NCBI GenBank assembly: GCA_050250755.1
Contig: JBFWOB010000020.1
Span: forward strand, 1 to 64,000
DNA length: 64,000 nucleotides
Direction of reading: 5' to 3'
DNA from: Ga0077555 sp050250755
GTDB taxonomy: Bacteria; Pseudomonadota; Alphaproteobacteria; Rhizobiales; Hyphomicrobiaceae
Shown here: positions 51,951-61,116 of the stretch, piece after piece
How positions within the stretch are numbered: position 1 is the stretch's first letter
Layout of the letters: the number at the start of each line of letters is the position of its first letter
The notes under the pieces: generated by a model
Told to the model about the DNA's origin: nothing
Databases searched by the model: none
Seen by the model: the letters and a program-made list of their open reading frames with translations, nothing else
Program-made: the position numbers and the translations under genes

Positions 51951-52754
51951 ATGAACAGGCTGGACGGTAAGGTTGCGCTCATTTCCGGCGCCGCGCGAGG
52001 GATCGGTGCGGCAACGGCGAAATTGATGGCCGAAGCGGGCGCGGCTGTGGTGATCGGCGATCTGCTCATCGACAAGGCCAAGGAAACCGTGAAGGAGATC
52101 GAAGCGAGCGGCGGCAAAGCGATCTGCGTTCCGCTCGATGTGACGAGCGAGAAGGACTGGAACGGCGCCGTCGCAGCCGCGACCAAGCAGTTCGGCAAGC
52201 TGGATATCCTCGTCAACAATGCCGGCCTATTTCTTGGGCGCGATTTCGAGGACGTGACCCTCGATGAATGGAACAAGCTCGTCGCAGTGAACCTGACGGG
52301 CGTGTGGCTCGGCACGAAGCTGTGTACCGCCGCTCTCAAGGACGCGGGCGCGCGTTCCAAACATGGCAGCGCCATCGTCAATCTCGCGTCCGTCGCCGGC
52401 CTCGTCGGATCGCAACTCGATCCGCTCTATTCGATGACGAAGGGTGGCGTGACACTTTTCACCAAATCGACGGCGCTTTCCTATGGGCGGAAGGGCTACA
52501 AAATCCGAGTGAATTCGATCCATCCGGGCGTCATCGAGACCGATATGGGCAATCAGACGTTCGTCGCGCGGGCGACGCAAACCGGGTCGAATGACACCGA
52601 TGCCGCGCGAGGCGTCGCGCTGAAGTCGCATCCGATCGGGCGGCTCGGACAGCCTCAGGACATCGCTGCGGGGATCTGCTTCCTGGCTTCGGATGATGCC
52701 GGCTTCATGACCGGGTCCGGGCTCGTCGTCGATGGTGGCCTGACGGCTCAGTAG
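51951..52754 (+). CDS. SDR family oxidoreductase (second of operon)
   Basis: A 267-residue short-chain dehydrogenase. Motifs: ISGAARGIGAATA, DILVNNAGLF, catalytic Ser in IVNLASVAGL and YSMTK, then RVNSIHPGVIETDM and the C-terminal FLASDDAGFMTGSGLVVDGG. It is not a near copy of the preceding SDR; the two may act on successive or different steps. ATG 51951 follows CTGGAGAAACG. The LLM-family gene begins 42 bases after its stop codon. Confidence 0.93.
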   Translation: MNRLDGKVALISGAARGIGAATAKLMAEAGAAVVIGDLLIDKAKETVKEIEASGGKAICVPLDVTSEKDWNGAVAAATKQFGKLDILVNNAGLFLGRDFEDVTLDEWNKLVAVNLTGVWLGTKLCTAALKDAGARSKHGSAIVNLASVAGLVGSQLDPLYSMTKGGVTLFTKSTALSYGRKGYKIRVNSIHPGVIETDMGNQTFVARATQTGSNDTDAARGVALKSHPIGRLGQPQDIAAGICFLASDDAGFMTGSGLVVDGGLTAQ

Positions 52755-52796
52755 TTGCGCGCGATGCTCGCCCGACAACCACAAAGGAGATGCCTG

Positions 52797-53753
52797 ATGG
52801 ATTTCGGCCTGCACCTTGGCACGCGCGGCGCCGCGGCTAGTCCTGACAATCTCGCCCGCATTGCTCAACATGCCGAAGGTGCGGGGCTGACCTATCTGGG
52901 TTTCTCGGACCACGTCATCGTGGCCCGATCGGTGGACAGCCGGTATCCGTACAATGAGACCGGCGACTGGCCGGCCGTCGACACGGGGTACTGCCTCGAG
53001 CAGCTTTCCTGCCTCGCATATGCGGCCGCCATCACGAAAACCATCCGGCTTCTGACATCGGTCATGGTGGTTCCACACCGGCCACCCGTCCTCACGGCAA
53101 AAACGATTGCTACCGTCGATCTCCTTTCGAAGGGTCGCGTCACGCTCGGTGTCGGGGTGGGTTGGAACCGCGAGGAAATCGATATCATCGGGGCGGCGCC
53201 ATTCGATCGCCGTGGGGCTGCGACGAACGAATTTATCGACGCATTCCGCACGATGTGGACTGAAGACGTTCCCGTTTTCGATGGCGCGTTCGTCAAAGTC
53301 GACAACATCAAGTTTGCGCCGAAGCCGACGCAACGGCCGGGGCCGCCGGTCTGGATCGGCGGCGAGGGTTTGGCGGCTCGCAAGCGAGTGGCCGCACTCG
53401 GGGACGGATGGTATCCGACGATCCGCAATCCGAAGGAAAGGCTGGATGATCCCGCTCGCTTTGCAGTCGCGTTAGCGGACATGCAGGCGCACACCCAGGC
53501 CGCCGGACGGAACCCTGCCGATATCGATGTCGCCATGTTCGCGCCGAACTATCTGCTCGGCGAGGCTCAGACGTCGCCCGCTGGGGGACGCTTGACCTTT
53601 ACGGGTTCGGCAGAGGAGATCGCCGCGGATGTACGTGGTTTCCGGGACGCCGGAGTGCGTCATATCATGATCGGCTTCGAGGCGAACGCGCTCGACGACG
53701 TTCTGCGGAACATCGATTCATTCATGAAGGATGTCGTTCCCAAGGTGGGATAA
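52797..53753 (+). CDS. LLM-class flavin or F420-dependent oxidoreductase
   Basis: A 318-residue luciferase-like oxidoreductase. MDFGLHLGTRGAAASPDNLA, LTYLGFSDHVIVARSVDSRYPYN, TIRLLTSVMVVPHRPPVLTAKTIATVDLLSKGRVTLGVGVGWNREEIDIIG and PVWIGGEGLAARKRVAALGDGWYP match the TIGR03619-like group of probable F420-dependent proteins. AAAGGAG eight bases upstream gives a firm start at ATG 52797. It ends a likely three-gene operon with two SDRs. It is related in type to the protein at 38168-39103. Confidence 0.92.
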   Translation: MDFGLHLGTRGAAASPDNLARIAQHAEGAGLTYLGFSDHVIVARSVDSRYPYNETGDWPAVDTGYCLEQLSCLAYAAAITKTIRLLTSVMVVPHRPPVLTAKTIATVDLLSKGRVTLGVGVGWNREEIDIIGAAPFDRRGAATNEFIDAFRTMWTEDVPVFDGAFVKVDNIKFAPKPTQRPGPPVWIGGEGLAARKRVAALGDGWYPTIRNPKERLDDPARFAVALADMQAHTQAAGRNPADIDVAMFAPNYLLGEAQTSPAGGRLTFTGSAEEIAADVRGFRDAGVRHIMIGFEANALDDVLRNIDSFMKDVVPKVG

Positions 53754-53760
53754 ATCATCC

Positions 53761-54540
53761 TTACCCCGCAATGCCGCGCCAAACGATGTAAAGGCCGGCG
53801 CTCGCGACGATGCCGGCGAAGATGCGTGTGAGGGTGGCTCTCTGCCGGGACAGGCGATGTGCGAGGCGGCCTCCGACGAAGCTTCCGACCACGCCGCCTG
53901 CCACGAACAGGGCGACAAGTCGCCAATCGATGAGATCCGAGAGGGCGTAATTCGCGGCTGTCGTAACGCCGAACGCGGTGACGGAGACAAGGCTCGAGCC
54001 AATCGCGGCGATGAGAGGCATTTCGGTTGCCGCGATCAGACCGGGTACCACCAGGAATCCGCCGCCGATGCCGAAAAATCCCGCCAAGGCGCCAGTCAAC
54101 CATCCGAAGCCGAACAGCCGCGGCACCAACTTCCGGGCCGAGCTGCGTGTCAACGGTACAAATCTCGAGTCACCGAGTGACGGGCGCCGCAGCATCATGG
54201 CAGCCACCGCGATCATCAGCAGACCAAACAGCAGCAGCAAGCGGCCGCCATCAAACGCCTTGCCGAGCGTCGATCCAAGCGCGGCTCCCAACACGCCCGC
54301 GAGCGTGAATGCGATCGCACAACTCCAACGCACATTGCCGAGGCGCGCATGCCCGAGCAGACTTGCCAGTGCGCTCAACGCGACGGCGACGGCGCTCGTG
54401 CCGATCGCGACGTGGGGAGAGGGCACGCCGACGACATAAACGAGGAGGGGCACCGCGAGAATGGAGCCACCGCCGCCAATCAAACCGAGCACCGTGCCGA
54501 CCAGCGAGCCCGACAGCAGCGAAAGCAAATCTTGACCCAT
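53761..54540 (-). CDS. TauE/SafE family anion permease
   Basis: A 259-residue membrane protein with about eight hydrophobic segments in two repeated halves. Each half carries the Gly-rich loop of the family (GLIGGGGSILAVPLLVYVVG and GFFGIGGGFLVVPGLIAA). Family members export or import sulfite, sulfonates, sulfoacetate or related anions, and the substrate cannot be assigned. It is convergent with the LLM-family gene, which ends seven bases away. A second family member lies at 57768-58544. Confidence 0.9.
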   Translation of the reverse strand: MGQDLLSLLSGSLVGTVLGLIGGGGSILAVPLLVYVVGVPSPHVAIGTSAVAVALSALASLLGHARLGNVRWSCAIAFTLAGVLGAALGSTLGKAFDGGRLLLLFGLLMIAVAAMMLRRPSLGDSRFVPLTRSSARKLVPRLFGFGWLTGALAGFFGIGGGFLVVPGLIAATEMPLIAAIGSSLVSVTAFGVTTAANYALSDLIDWRLVALFVAGGVVGSFVGGRLAHRLSRQRATLTRIFAGIVASAGLYIVWRGIAG

Positions 54541-54739
54541 TTTTCCCGCATTTACGAAAGACAGAGCCTAAAGCGTAGCGCGCTCACGCAACAAGACAAC
54601 TCCAGAATTCTCTGCGAACGGTAAAAGATACCCATGTTTATGGCGCACGCAGCCCGAGCGTCCATTCGCGGACTGCACGCCGCGCGGCGCCAAAGGTGGT
54701 TCTCTGCCGTCTATGGGGGATCGGGCGATGCGGTGAGCG

Positions 54740-57289
54740 TCAGATACCGCCCTCGCCCACGATGATGAATGGTGCCCAGAACCCCGGTGCCACACCTGCA
54801 TCGATCATCGTCAGCATGGTTTGCCGCGACGCTTCAGCACGTCCCGACTTGGGGTCTTTTGCCAATGCCGAAAACGTACCGGTTATGAGCCACACGGTGG
54901 CATCCGAATTGACCGCCCAGTGCGAGACCAACAGCGTCTTCGCGCCAGCAAAGAAGAAAGCACGGGCGAGACCCGACAGCGCGTCGGCGCCGACCTCGGC
55001 GCCCGACGCCGTGTTGCAAGCGGAAAGCACCACCCAGTCCGCGCGTAACTTGAGCGCGGCCACTTCGGAGGCGGTGAGCAACCCGTCATCTGCCTCGGAA
55101 GCGCGAATGGGTGGGGTGAGAACGAGTGCTGGTTCGGCCAAGCCTGAAAGCTCGCCCGCGACAAGCCCATGCGTCGCGAAGTGGATCACGCGATATCGAT
55201 CGAGCGCCTCCCGTTTGACGCGCGTCTCTGTCGCGTCGCGCCCGAGCAGCAAAGCTTCATCAGGCGCATGCAGGGCCGCGGCGATGGCTTTGAGCTCGGC
55301 CGCAGTCTCAGGGAGCGGCGTAAGCTCTCGCAACGCCCTCAGATCAGGTTTGCCGTTGCGATAGAGCATTGCGAGAGAGGGCTGGCCGGCACGCGCCTGG
55401 CTGGGCGTCGGCAGCACGCCGCCGAGCAACGGATTACCTATGCCAAGGAACGGCTCCGCGGCTTCGAGGCTTGCACCGACGCGCCGAAGCGCAGCTAGCG
55501 ACTGCACCGATGGCAGCACGCTCAGCGCATGGCGCCGAATAATCCAAGCGGCATTCTTGATGGCCGCGGCGCCTGTTTCGCCACGTTTGGGCGGCTGCGT
55601 GACGAGCACTTGGAACGGCAGGCTGGTCAGTGCTCCGGTCGGTACCAGTATGAGGTTTGGCTTGTCGCGAATGACCGGTTCAACTTGTCCCAGCAGCAAT
55701 CGGTAGAGCTCGTGGGCACGGGTCAGATCGAAGGGCGCCGTTTCACCGGTCGGCCCAGGCTCAAGCCCCCGTCGCAGCGCTGTAACGTGCTCAGCCAGCG
55801 ATTGATTTCCCGCAGCCATGCGGACCCAGGCGGAGCGCTCCCGCGTGATGGCCCAGACAAAACTCTGCTGCCGGCCAATCAAAAGCGTCACCAGGGCCTC
55901 GGTCGGCCTGAGCAGCGCTTGCGTGGCTGCAATCGTCAGCGGTTGCGGCTCGGTAAGCGCCACATAATCCGGGAACGATTTCAGAATGGCCTGCCGCTCG
56001 GCCGCAACCACTTGATCGAGGCGAACCTGCTCGTCGACGCGCTTCTCGCGTGTCGTCTTGAACGTGGCATACCCCGGAAGGCGCGCTTCTGCTGCCTCCA
56101 TCTCGCGATGAATGGCCATCAACGATCCGGCGTTTCGCGACGACTTCTGCGACAGCTCGCCAAGCTCCTTGGTGATGGCGTTGCGCTCCCGGTCAGCGCC
56201 CTCGCATCCGGTCTTCTTCTGGCCAGATGGACAGCGCGCGAGATGCTCCTGAAGTTGGCCGACAAGTTCTGTCTGGCGCTTGACTCCCGGCTGACTGGTG
56301 CGGTGCTCCGCGATGCTGGCGGTGCGAAAGCGCTCCAAAAGCGCGGAATAGGTGGCATCGGCGCGTTGTACCTCGCTCCACCGCGTCAGCTCGCGCATGT
56401 CCTGTTGATGCAGGGCAATAACCTGCTCGGCGGCGTCTTGCTGACGACGGATGCGGCGACCGAGATCGGTGTCGCCGGCTGCAAGCCGCGCAGACATTCG
56501 GGCAAGTGCCGAGGCAGCAGAGGTTGTCCACGCCCGCTGGCTCACGGTGAACGTCTCGTCAGCAAGCGGTTGCATGGCTGCGCCGCGCCCCGCGACTTGC
56601 CACGCTGCATCGACCAGACCCGAGAACGCAGCGAGTTGCCGACGAACCTCGCCCTCCATGACATGAGCTGCAAGCGTCTGCGTCTCATGCTTGCCCGTCA
56701 GCAGGCGGACAGCCTGTCGGTAAGAGTCGAGCGCGGCGCGCCCGTCACCACGCGCGAGGCTCGTTGCGCCGAGGCCCGCATGCACGCTTGCATTAAAGGA
56801 GTGGTCCGGCCCAAGGACGCTTGTGCGAAGCGCGAGCGCCTTGCGCAGAATGCTTTCCGCCTCGGCGGGCTTGCCGACCGCAACCAGAATTTCGGCGAGC
56901 TTTTCCTGACCTTGCGTCGGTGCGACCGATTCTTTGCCGTAGACTGTCTCGCTGATGGACACGTTATCACGCAATGCCTGCTCGGCGACGTCCAGTCGAC
57001 CCGCCGCCTCCGCGACAAGCCCAAGACTGTAGGCCTGGATCGCGACCTGCTCATGATCCGGACCAAGTTCGGCACGTGTCGCGGCGAGCAAGCGCTGATA
57101 GGCGGCAAGGGCCGCCGTGAAATCGCGTCGCCGCCATAACTTCGCGGCTGCCTCCTGCTGCTGTTTCAGAGCCGCAGACGGGAGCCTGGCACTGGCATCG
57201 ACCTGAGCCTCAGCAGGCGCAATCGCGAGCCGCAAACCGACAAGTCCAACGAAAATTGCACGGCAAAGCGCGCCAATCGCCAAGCGCAT
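54740..57289 (-). CDS. Exported TPR-CHAT protease-like protein
   Basis: An 849-residue exported protein. A signal peptide is present (IGALCRAIFVGLVGLRLAIA with cleavage near AEAQ). Tetratricopeptide-like repeats follow at about residues 45-200 (AYQRLLAATRAELGPDHEQV; AESILRKALALRTSVLGPDH). Then comes a helical middle region and, from about residue 540, a CHAT caspase-like domain. Its predicted catalytic pair is His707 in HFATHGLVAGEL and Cys758 in VVLSACNTASG. CHAT proteins are cysteine proteases that act in cell-death and defence pathways. The signal peptide implies work in the periplasm, unusual for this family. Translated right after the PAAR-like gene (gap 23 bases). Confidence 0.9.
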   Translation of the reverse strand: MRLAIGALCRAIFVGLVGLRLAIAPAEAQVDASARLPSAALKQQQEAAAKLWRRRDFTAALAAYQRLLAATRAELGPDHEQVAIQAYSLGLVAEAAGRLDVAEQALRDNVSISETVYGKESVAPTQGQEKLAEILVAVGKPAEAESILRKALALRTSVLGPDHSFNASVHAGLGATSLARGDGRAALDSYRQAVRLLTGKHETQTLAAHVMEGEVRRQLAAFSGLVDAAWQVAGRGAAMQPLADETFTVSQRAWTTSAASALARMSARLAAGDTDLGRRIRRQQDAAEQVIALHQQDMRELTRWSEVQRADATYSALLERFRTASIAEHRTSQPGVKRQTELVGQLQEHLARCPSGQKKTGCEGADRERNAITKELGELSQKSSRNAGSLMAIHREMEAAEARLPGYATFKTTREKRVDEQVRLDQVVAAERQAILKSFPDYVALTEPQPLTIAATQALLRPTEALVTLLIGRQQSFVWAITRERSAWVRMAAGNQSLAEHVTALRRGLEPGPTGETAPFDLTRAHELYRLLLGQVEPVIRDKPNLILVPTGALTSLPFQVLVTQPPKRGETGAAAIKNAAWIIRRHALSVLPSVQSLAALRRVGASLEAAEPFLGIGNPLLGGVLPTPSQARAGQPSLAMLYRNGKPDLRALRELTPLPETAAELKAIAAALHAPDEALLLGRDATETRVKREALDRYRVIHFATHGLVAGELSGLAEPALVLTPPIRASEADDGLLTASEVAALKLRADWVVLSACNTASGAEVGADALSGLARAFFFAGAKTLLVSHWAVNSDATVWLITGTFSALAKDPKSGRAEASRQTMLTMIDAGVAPGFWAPFIIVGEGGI

Positions 57290-57312
57290 GTCGAGCGCCC
57301 CTCTTTATGACG

Positions 57313-57681
57313 CTACTTGCTGCCGGCGCATCCCGTCGTGGCGTCGCCTGCGCGCGCTACGGGCTTACCATTGATAAAGACACCCGACGCGCCGCCGACA
57401 ACCACCCCACCGCAGCCGGTTGAATCACCGACCGTCACAGCAGGGCGCCCATTGATGAACACGTTGGTTGAACCGTTCGCGATTGGAGCGCCGCCGCTCG
57501 TCCGGTCACCCGTTCGCGCCGCTGGAGCACCGCCGATCGTCACGCCTTTGGCGCCTTCGGTGATGACGCCAGGGCCTGCATGTGTTGGTGCTGGCGCTCG
57601 ATCTTGCGCTGCTAGGGGGCTACTCGCGGTTAACAGGCCCAGCAATAGTACGGCTGCCATCGAAGACGTTCTGATAGGCAT
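57313..57681 (-). CDS. Exported PAAR-like repeat protein
   Basis: A 122-residue protein. A signal peptide MPIRTSSMAAVLLLGLLTAS ends near LAAQD. The mature part has PAAR-like repeats: VTIGGAPAARTGDRTSGG, VFINGRPAVTVGDSTGCGG and VFINGKPVARAGDATTGC. PAAR proteins cap the VgrG spike of type VI secretion systems and are normally kept in the cytoplasm; one with a Sec signal should reach the periplasm instead. GGAGGAG upstream of ATG 57681 fits. It precedes the CHAT-domain gene by 23 bases on the same strand, so the two form an operon. No T6SS genes are in the window. Confidence 0.85.
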   Translation of the reverse strand: MPIRTSSMAAVLLLGLLTASSPLAAQDRAPAPTHAGPGVITEGAKGVTIGGAPAARTGDRTSGGAPIANGSTNVFINGRPAVTVGDSTGCGGVVVGGASGVFINGKPVARAGDATTGCAGSK

Positions 57682-57767
57682 GACTCCTCCTGGTCCGCAC
57701 ACGGCGCGACGATCATTTTATCTATTGGTGCAACGGAATCGTGTCTTTTCGCGGCCGACGGCCCGCC

Positions 57768-58544
57768 TCAGCGCCAGCCCAGAAGCAAAGGCCCGATGGA
57801 GCCTGCTACGGCCGCGGAACCGATCCCCATGAGGATGGCCAATGCCGCGACTCGAAAGTAGCGCGATCCTCCCAACATGAAGAACTTGCTGCCAAGCCAC
57901 GCGGAACCGAGAAAGATCGGCAGTAAGAACAATGCAATGATGGCAGCTTGGTGCGTGAAGAGTCCGAAGCTCAAATGCGATGCGGCGCCACAAATCGAGA
58001 TGGCCGCCGTTGCTGCGAGCACATCCGCCCGCAGCCGGCGGGGCTCGCCGCCCTGAGCCATCAAAACCGCGACCGACGGCGGACCTCCAATGCCAGCCGC
58101 ACCTTGTAGCAGGCCACTCGCCGCGCCTGCCATGACGCCGACCCAGGGTTTGCGCATCTGCTCGCCCTTGGGCGCTTTCCACGTCAGCAACGCGAGCAAC
58201 ATCACGACGATACCAATGGCGCCAGTCATGAGGCGCTGATCGACCCTTGTGAGAATGAGCGAGCCGAAGGGGGCGGCGGCCAGAATGGCGAGCGCGATTG
58301 GCCCGACCCGGCGACGGTCGGCATGGCGCAGCGCTTCAGGCAGGAGTTGAACTACGGCAGGCAGCCCAACCAGACTTGCGACCGCGACCGCAACGCGTGG
58401 TCCCACAGCCAACGCAAGCACCGGCACCATAGCCAAAGCGCCGCCAAAGCCCACGAAGCCGCGAAGGAAGCCGCCGATGGCGGTCGCACCAACAATCAGA
58501 ACAATTGAGGTCGCATCGAGCGTCCAACCTGCGATCTGGATCAC
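57768..58544 (-). CDS. TauE/SafE family anion permease (second copy)
   Basis: A 258-residue membrane protein with two repeated halves and about eight helices. The family Gly/Phe-rich loops are GFLRGFVGFGGALAMVPVLAL and GLLQGAAGIGGPPSVAVLMA. It is more distant from the copy at 53761 than two recent duplicates would be. It ends 86 bases before the PAAR-like start. It could share a transcript with the PAAR-CHAT genes, which follow on the same strand. Confidence 0.9.
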   Translation of the reverse strand: MIQIAGWTLDATSIVLIVGATAIGGFLRGFVGFGGALAMVPVLALAVGPRVAVAVASLVGLPAVVQLLPEALRHADRRRVGPIALAILAAAPFGSLILTRVDQRLMTGAIGIVVMLLALLTWKAPKGEQMRKPWVGVMAGAASGLLQGAAGIGGPPSVAVLMAQGGEPRRLRADVLAATAAISICGAASHLSFGLFTHQAAIIALFLLPIFLGSAWLGSKFFMLGGSRYFRVAALAILMGIGSAAVAGSIGPLLLGWR

Positions 58545-58590
58545 GATGCGGCGTGTCCAGGCACCAGAGATTTCATCACTGAAAGGGGCA

Positions 58591-59514
58591 TCAGACGTTG
58601 AGATAATTCAGTGGGCAGCCGCCATTGTTCCAGTCGATCGCGACGAGCCGGCCCGACATCGACACGGTGATGTAGGCCGTCCTCAGCCCCTCCCCGCCGA
58701 AGCAAATGTTCGTGACGTAAGGGTCGCCGGGAATGGCGACATGGCGCCAGTTACCGGACGGCGAGATGACGGTGATGCCAGGGTTGAAGAGCGTCGCGAC
58801 GCAAACGTTGCCATCAGCGTCGACGGCCAGTGAATCAAAGAGATTGTAGCCACCGACGCCAGCCAACAAACGTCCTCCGGATGGTGACGGCCAGGACTGC
58901 TTCTTGACTTCACCCGGCGCGACGATGTCGTAGGCCCATACACGGCCGGTCTGGGTTTCGGCGACGTAGAGGACCTTGCCATCGGGTGACAGTCCGCAAC
59001 CGTTCGGCGTGGTCAACGGATAGGCGACTTCCTTGATTTCGCTACCGTCTGCCTTTGCCCAGTAGACGCACCCCCTGTCCCACTCTCGGTCACGAACCTT
59101 GCCGAGATCGGTGAAATAGAACCCCCCGTGTGCATCGAAGACGAGATCGTTAGGGCCGTTCAGCTTGTGGTTGGGGCCGTGAGTATAGAGCACGTCGACC
59201 TTGCCCGTCGCGAGGTCGACCCGCTCGATGCGACCGCCCGTATAGTCGTGAGCCTGCATGTGCGGGCGAATGCTGTTGGCATCCTTCAGCCATTCGAAGC
59301 CGCCGTTGTTCGTAATGTAGCAAGCGCCATCCGGTCCGATGGCCGCTCCATTGGGGCCTCCGCCCGTTGTCGCGACGATGGTCGCTCGGCCATCCGGCTC
59401 GACCCGAGTGAGCGTGCCGCGTTCGATCTCGACGAGCAGCACAGCGCCGTCCGCGAGTGCGATCGGACCTTCGGGAAAGCGCAGACCGCGGGCAATCTCG
59501 CGAATTTGTGGCAT
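58591..59514 (-). CDS. SMP-30/gluconolactonase family protein
   Basis: A 307-residue six-bladed beta propeller of the SMP-30/gluconolactonase family. Metal-ligand patterns are GLRFPEGPIALADGAVLLVEIE, GGGPNGAAIGPDGACYITNNGG, GPNDLVFDAHGGFYFTDLG and FDSLAVDADGNVCVA. Family enzymes hydrolyse sugar lactones or related cyclic esters using one Ca2+ or Zn2+. ATG 59514 is chosen because the family starts at GLRFPEGP; the frame is open to 59649 with Arg/Pro-rich sequence. It is 47 bases downstream of the TauE/SafE gene's start on the same strand, orientation leftwards. Confidence 0.9.
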   Translation of the reverse strand: MPQIREIARGLRFPEGPIALADGAVLLVEIERGTLTRVEPDGRATIVATTGGGPNGAAIGPDGACYITNNGGFEWLKDANSIRPHMQAHDYTGGRIERVDLATGKVDVLYTHGPNHKLNGPNDLVFDAHGGFYFTDLGKVRDREWDRGCVYWAKADGSEIKEVAYPLTTPNGCGLSPDGKVLYVAETQTGRVWAYDIVAPGEVKKQSWPSPSGGRLLAGVGGYNLFDSLAVDADGNVCVATLFNPGITVISPSGNWRHVAIPGDPYVTNICFGGEGLRTAYITVSMSGRLVAIDWNNGGCPLNYLNV

Positions 59515-59726
59515 GAGGAGGCTCCGTGGGAGCGAGCAGGGAGGAAAGGCGGGAGGAAACTGAAGCCGGGAGCCACAGTTAGATCGACCCAGCGGCCATG
59601 TCGTCAAGTCACGAGGTGCGACTGCGCGAGACAACGGCCGAGCGTCCACTCGCGCGCTTGGCCGCGTGGACCAAGCTACACGACGCGGCTTCGAGGGCCG
59701 CGTCCGGCATTTCTATGCTTGCGGCG

Positions 59727-60365
59727 CTAATGGAGCTTCGCGCCCGTGGCCTTTTCCAACTCGTCCTTGGTGACGCCCGGCGCCATTTCGACCACTTTGA
59801 GGCCGTCCTTGGTTACATCGATCACGGCAAGGTCTGTGATGATACGGTTGACGACGCCAACGCCAGTCAACGGCAAGGTGCACTTGGGAAGGACCTTGAG
59901 GTCGGTCGTGCCGTCCTTTTTCTTGGCCGTGTGTTCCATGACGACGACGACGCGCTCGACTCCGGCGACGAGGTCCATCGCGCCCCCCATCCCCTTCACC
60001 ATCTTGCCGGGGATCATCCAGTTGGCGAGATCACCTGTTTCGGAGACCTGCATGGCGCCTAAGATGGCGAGGTTGATGTGCCCGCCGCGGATCATTGCGA
60101 ACGAGTCGGCTGACGAGAAGAAAGACGAGCCCGGCAACGTCGTGACTGTCTGCTTGCCGGCGTTGATCAGATCTGCGTCGACCTCGTTCTCGGTCGGGAA
60201 CGGACCGATCCCGAGGAGACCATTCTCGGATTGCAGCATCACGTCGATACCGGGTGGGATGTAGTTGGCGACCAGTGTCGGCAGACCGATGCCGAGGTTG
60301 ACGTAAAAGCCATCCTCCAGCTCCTTCGCGGCGCGCTCCGCCATCTGCTCTCGGGTCCAGGGCAT
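59727..60365 (-). CDS. scoB: 3-oxoacid CoA-transferase subunit B
   Basis: A 212-residue subunit of a two-component acetoacetyl-CoA:succinate type CoA-transferase. The catalytic Glu is in QSENGLLGIGP, after GFYVNLGIGLPTLVANYIP. Further family marks: SSADSFAMIRGGHINLAILGAMQVSE and DLANWMIPGKMVKGMGGAMDLVAG. It transfers CoA from succinyl-CoA to a 3-oxoacid such as acetoacetate or 3-oxoadipate. It lies 52 bases downstream of subunit A on the same strand. ATG 60365 is used. Confidence 0.93.
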   Translation of the reverse strand: MPWTREQMAERAAKELEDGFYVNLGIGLPTLVANYIPPGIDVMLQSENGLLGIGPFPTENEVDADLINAGKQTVTTLPGSSFFSSADSFAMIRGGHINLAILGAMQVSETGDLANWMIPGKMVKGMGGAMDLVAGVERVVVVMEHTAKKKDGTTDLKVLPKCTLPLTGVGVVNRIITDLAVIDVTKDGLKVVEMAPGVTKDELEKATGAKLH

Positions 60366-60417
60366 GGGAATATCTCCGGGTGCGATAGAATAGATGTTTG
60401 CGTCTCGGGAAGGCTGA

Positions 60418-61116
60418 TCAGCCCTTGCGCACAGTGCGCTGCTCGATCCGCTTCTCGGGTGTCGGGTTGAGAACGATGCGCTGGACAAAGATGCCCGGCG
60501 TGTGGATGAGATCGGGATCAAGAGCACCGGTCTCGACGATCTCCTCGACCTCGGCCACGGTCACCTTGCCAGCCATGGCACAGACCGGATTGAAGTTCCG
60601 CGCGGTCATCCGATAGATGAGGTTGCCGGCCTTATCGGCCTTCCATGCCTTGATCAGCCCAATATCGGCCCGGAGCGACCGCTCCATCACGTACATCTGC
60701 CCATCGAACTCGGCGGTCGGCTTACCCTCCGCAACGAGCGTGCCGTAACCGGTGCGCGTATAGAAAGCCGGAATGCCCGCGCCACCCGCCCGGAGTTTCT
60801 CGGCGAGCGTACCCTGCGGAGTGAACTCGAGCTCCAACTCGCCAGCCAAAAACTGGCGCTCGAACTCCTTATTCTCGCCGACGTAGGACGAGATCATCTT
60901 CTTGATCTGACGCGTTTTGAGCAGCACACCCAGGCCGAAATCATCGATGCCTGCATTGTTCGAGATGGCTGTCAGATTCTTGACGCCGCTATCGCGCAAG
61001 GCCGCAATCAATGCTTCAGGGATGCCGCAAAGGCCGAAACCGCCGACCGCGATCGTCTGACCGTCCTTGACGATGCCAGCAAGCGCTTCCCCTGCGCTGC
61101 CAAAGACTTTGTTCAC
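60418..61116 (-). CDS. scoA: 3-oxoacid CoA-transferase subunit A
   Basis: A 232-residue subunit starting at GTG 61116 (VNKVFGSAGEALAGIVKDGQ), with AGGAG seven bases upstream. Family marks are TIAVGGFGLCGIPEALIAAL, the oxyanion-associated NNAGIDDFGLGVLL, and GTLAEKLRAGGAGIPAFYTRTGYGT. The frame stays open to 62112, but that part is antisense to the AsmA-like gene and has no family content. With subunit B it forms a likely two-gene operon for ketone-body, 3-oxoadipate or similar metabolism. Confidence 0.93.
   Translation of the reverse strand: MNKVFGSAGEALAGIVKDGQTIAVGGFGLCGIPEALIAALRDSGVKNLTAISNNAGIDDFGLGVLLKTRQIKKMISSYVGENKEFERQFLAGELELEFTPQGTLAEKLRAGGAGIPAFYTRTGYGTLVAEGKPTAEFDGQMYVMERSLRADIGLIKAWKADKAGNLIYRMTARNFNPVCAMAGKVTVAEVEEIVETGALDPDLIHTPGIFVQRIVLNPTPEKRIEQRTVRKG

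Noticed and set aside
52227..53333. A 368-residue open frame on the minus strand
   Set aside because: Antisense to the second SDR and the LLM-family gene; Arg-rich shadow sequence.
55529..57139. A 536-residue open frame on the plus strand
   Set aside because: Antisense to the CHAT-domain gene, which has a signal peptide, TPR repeats and an intact catalytic pair.
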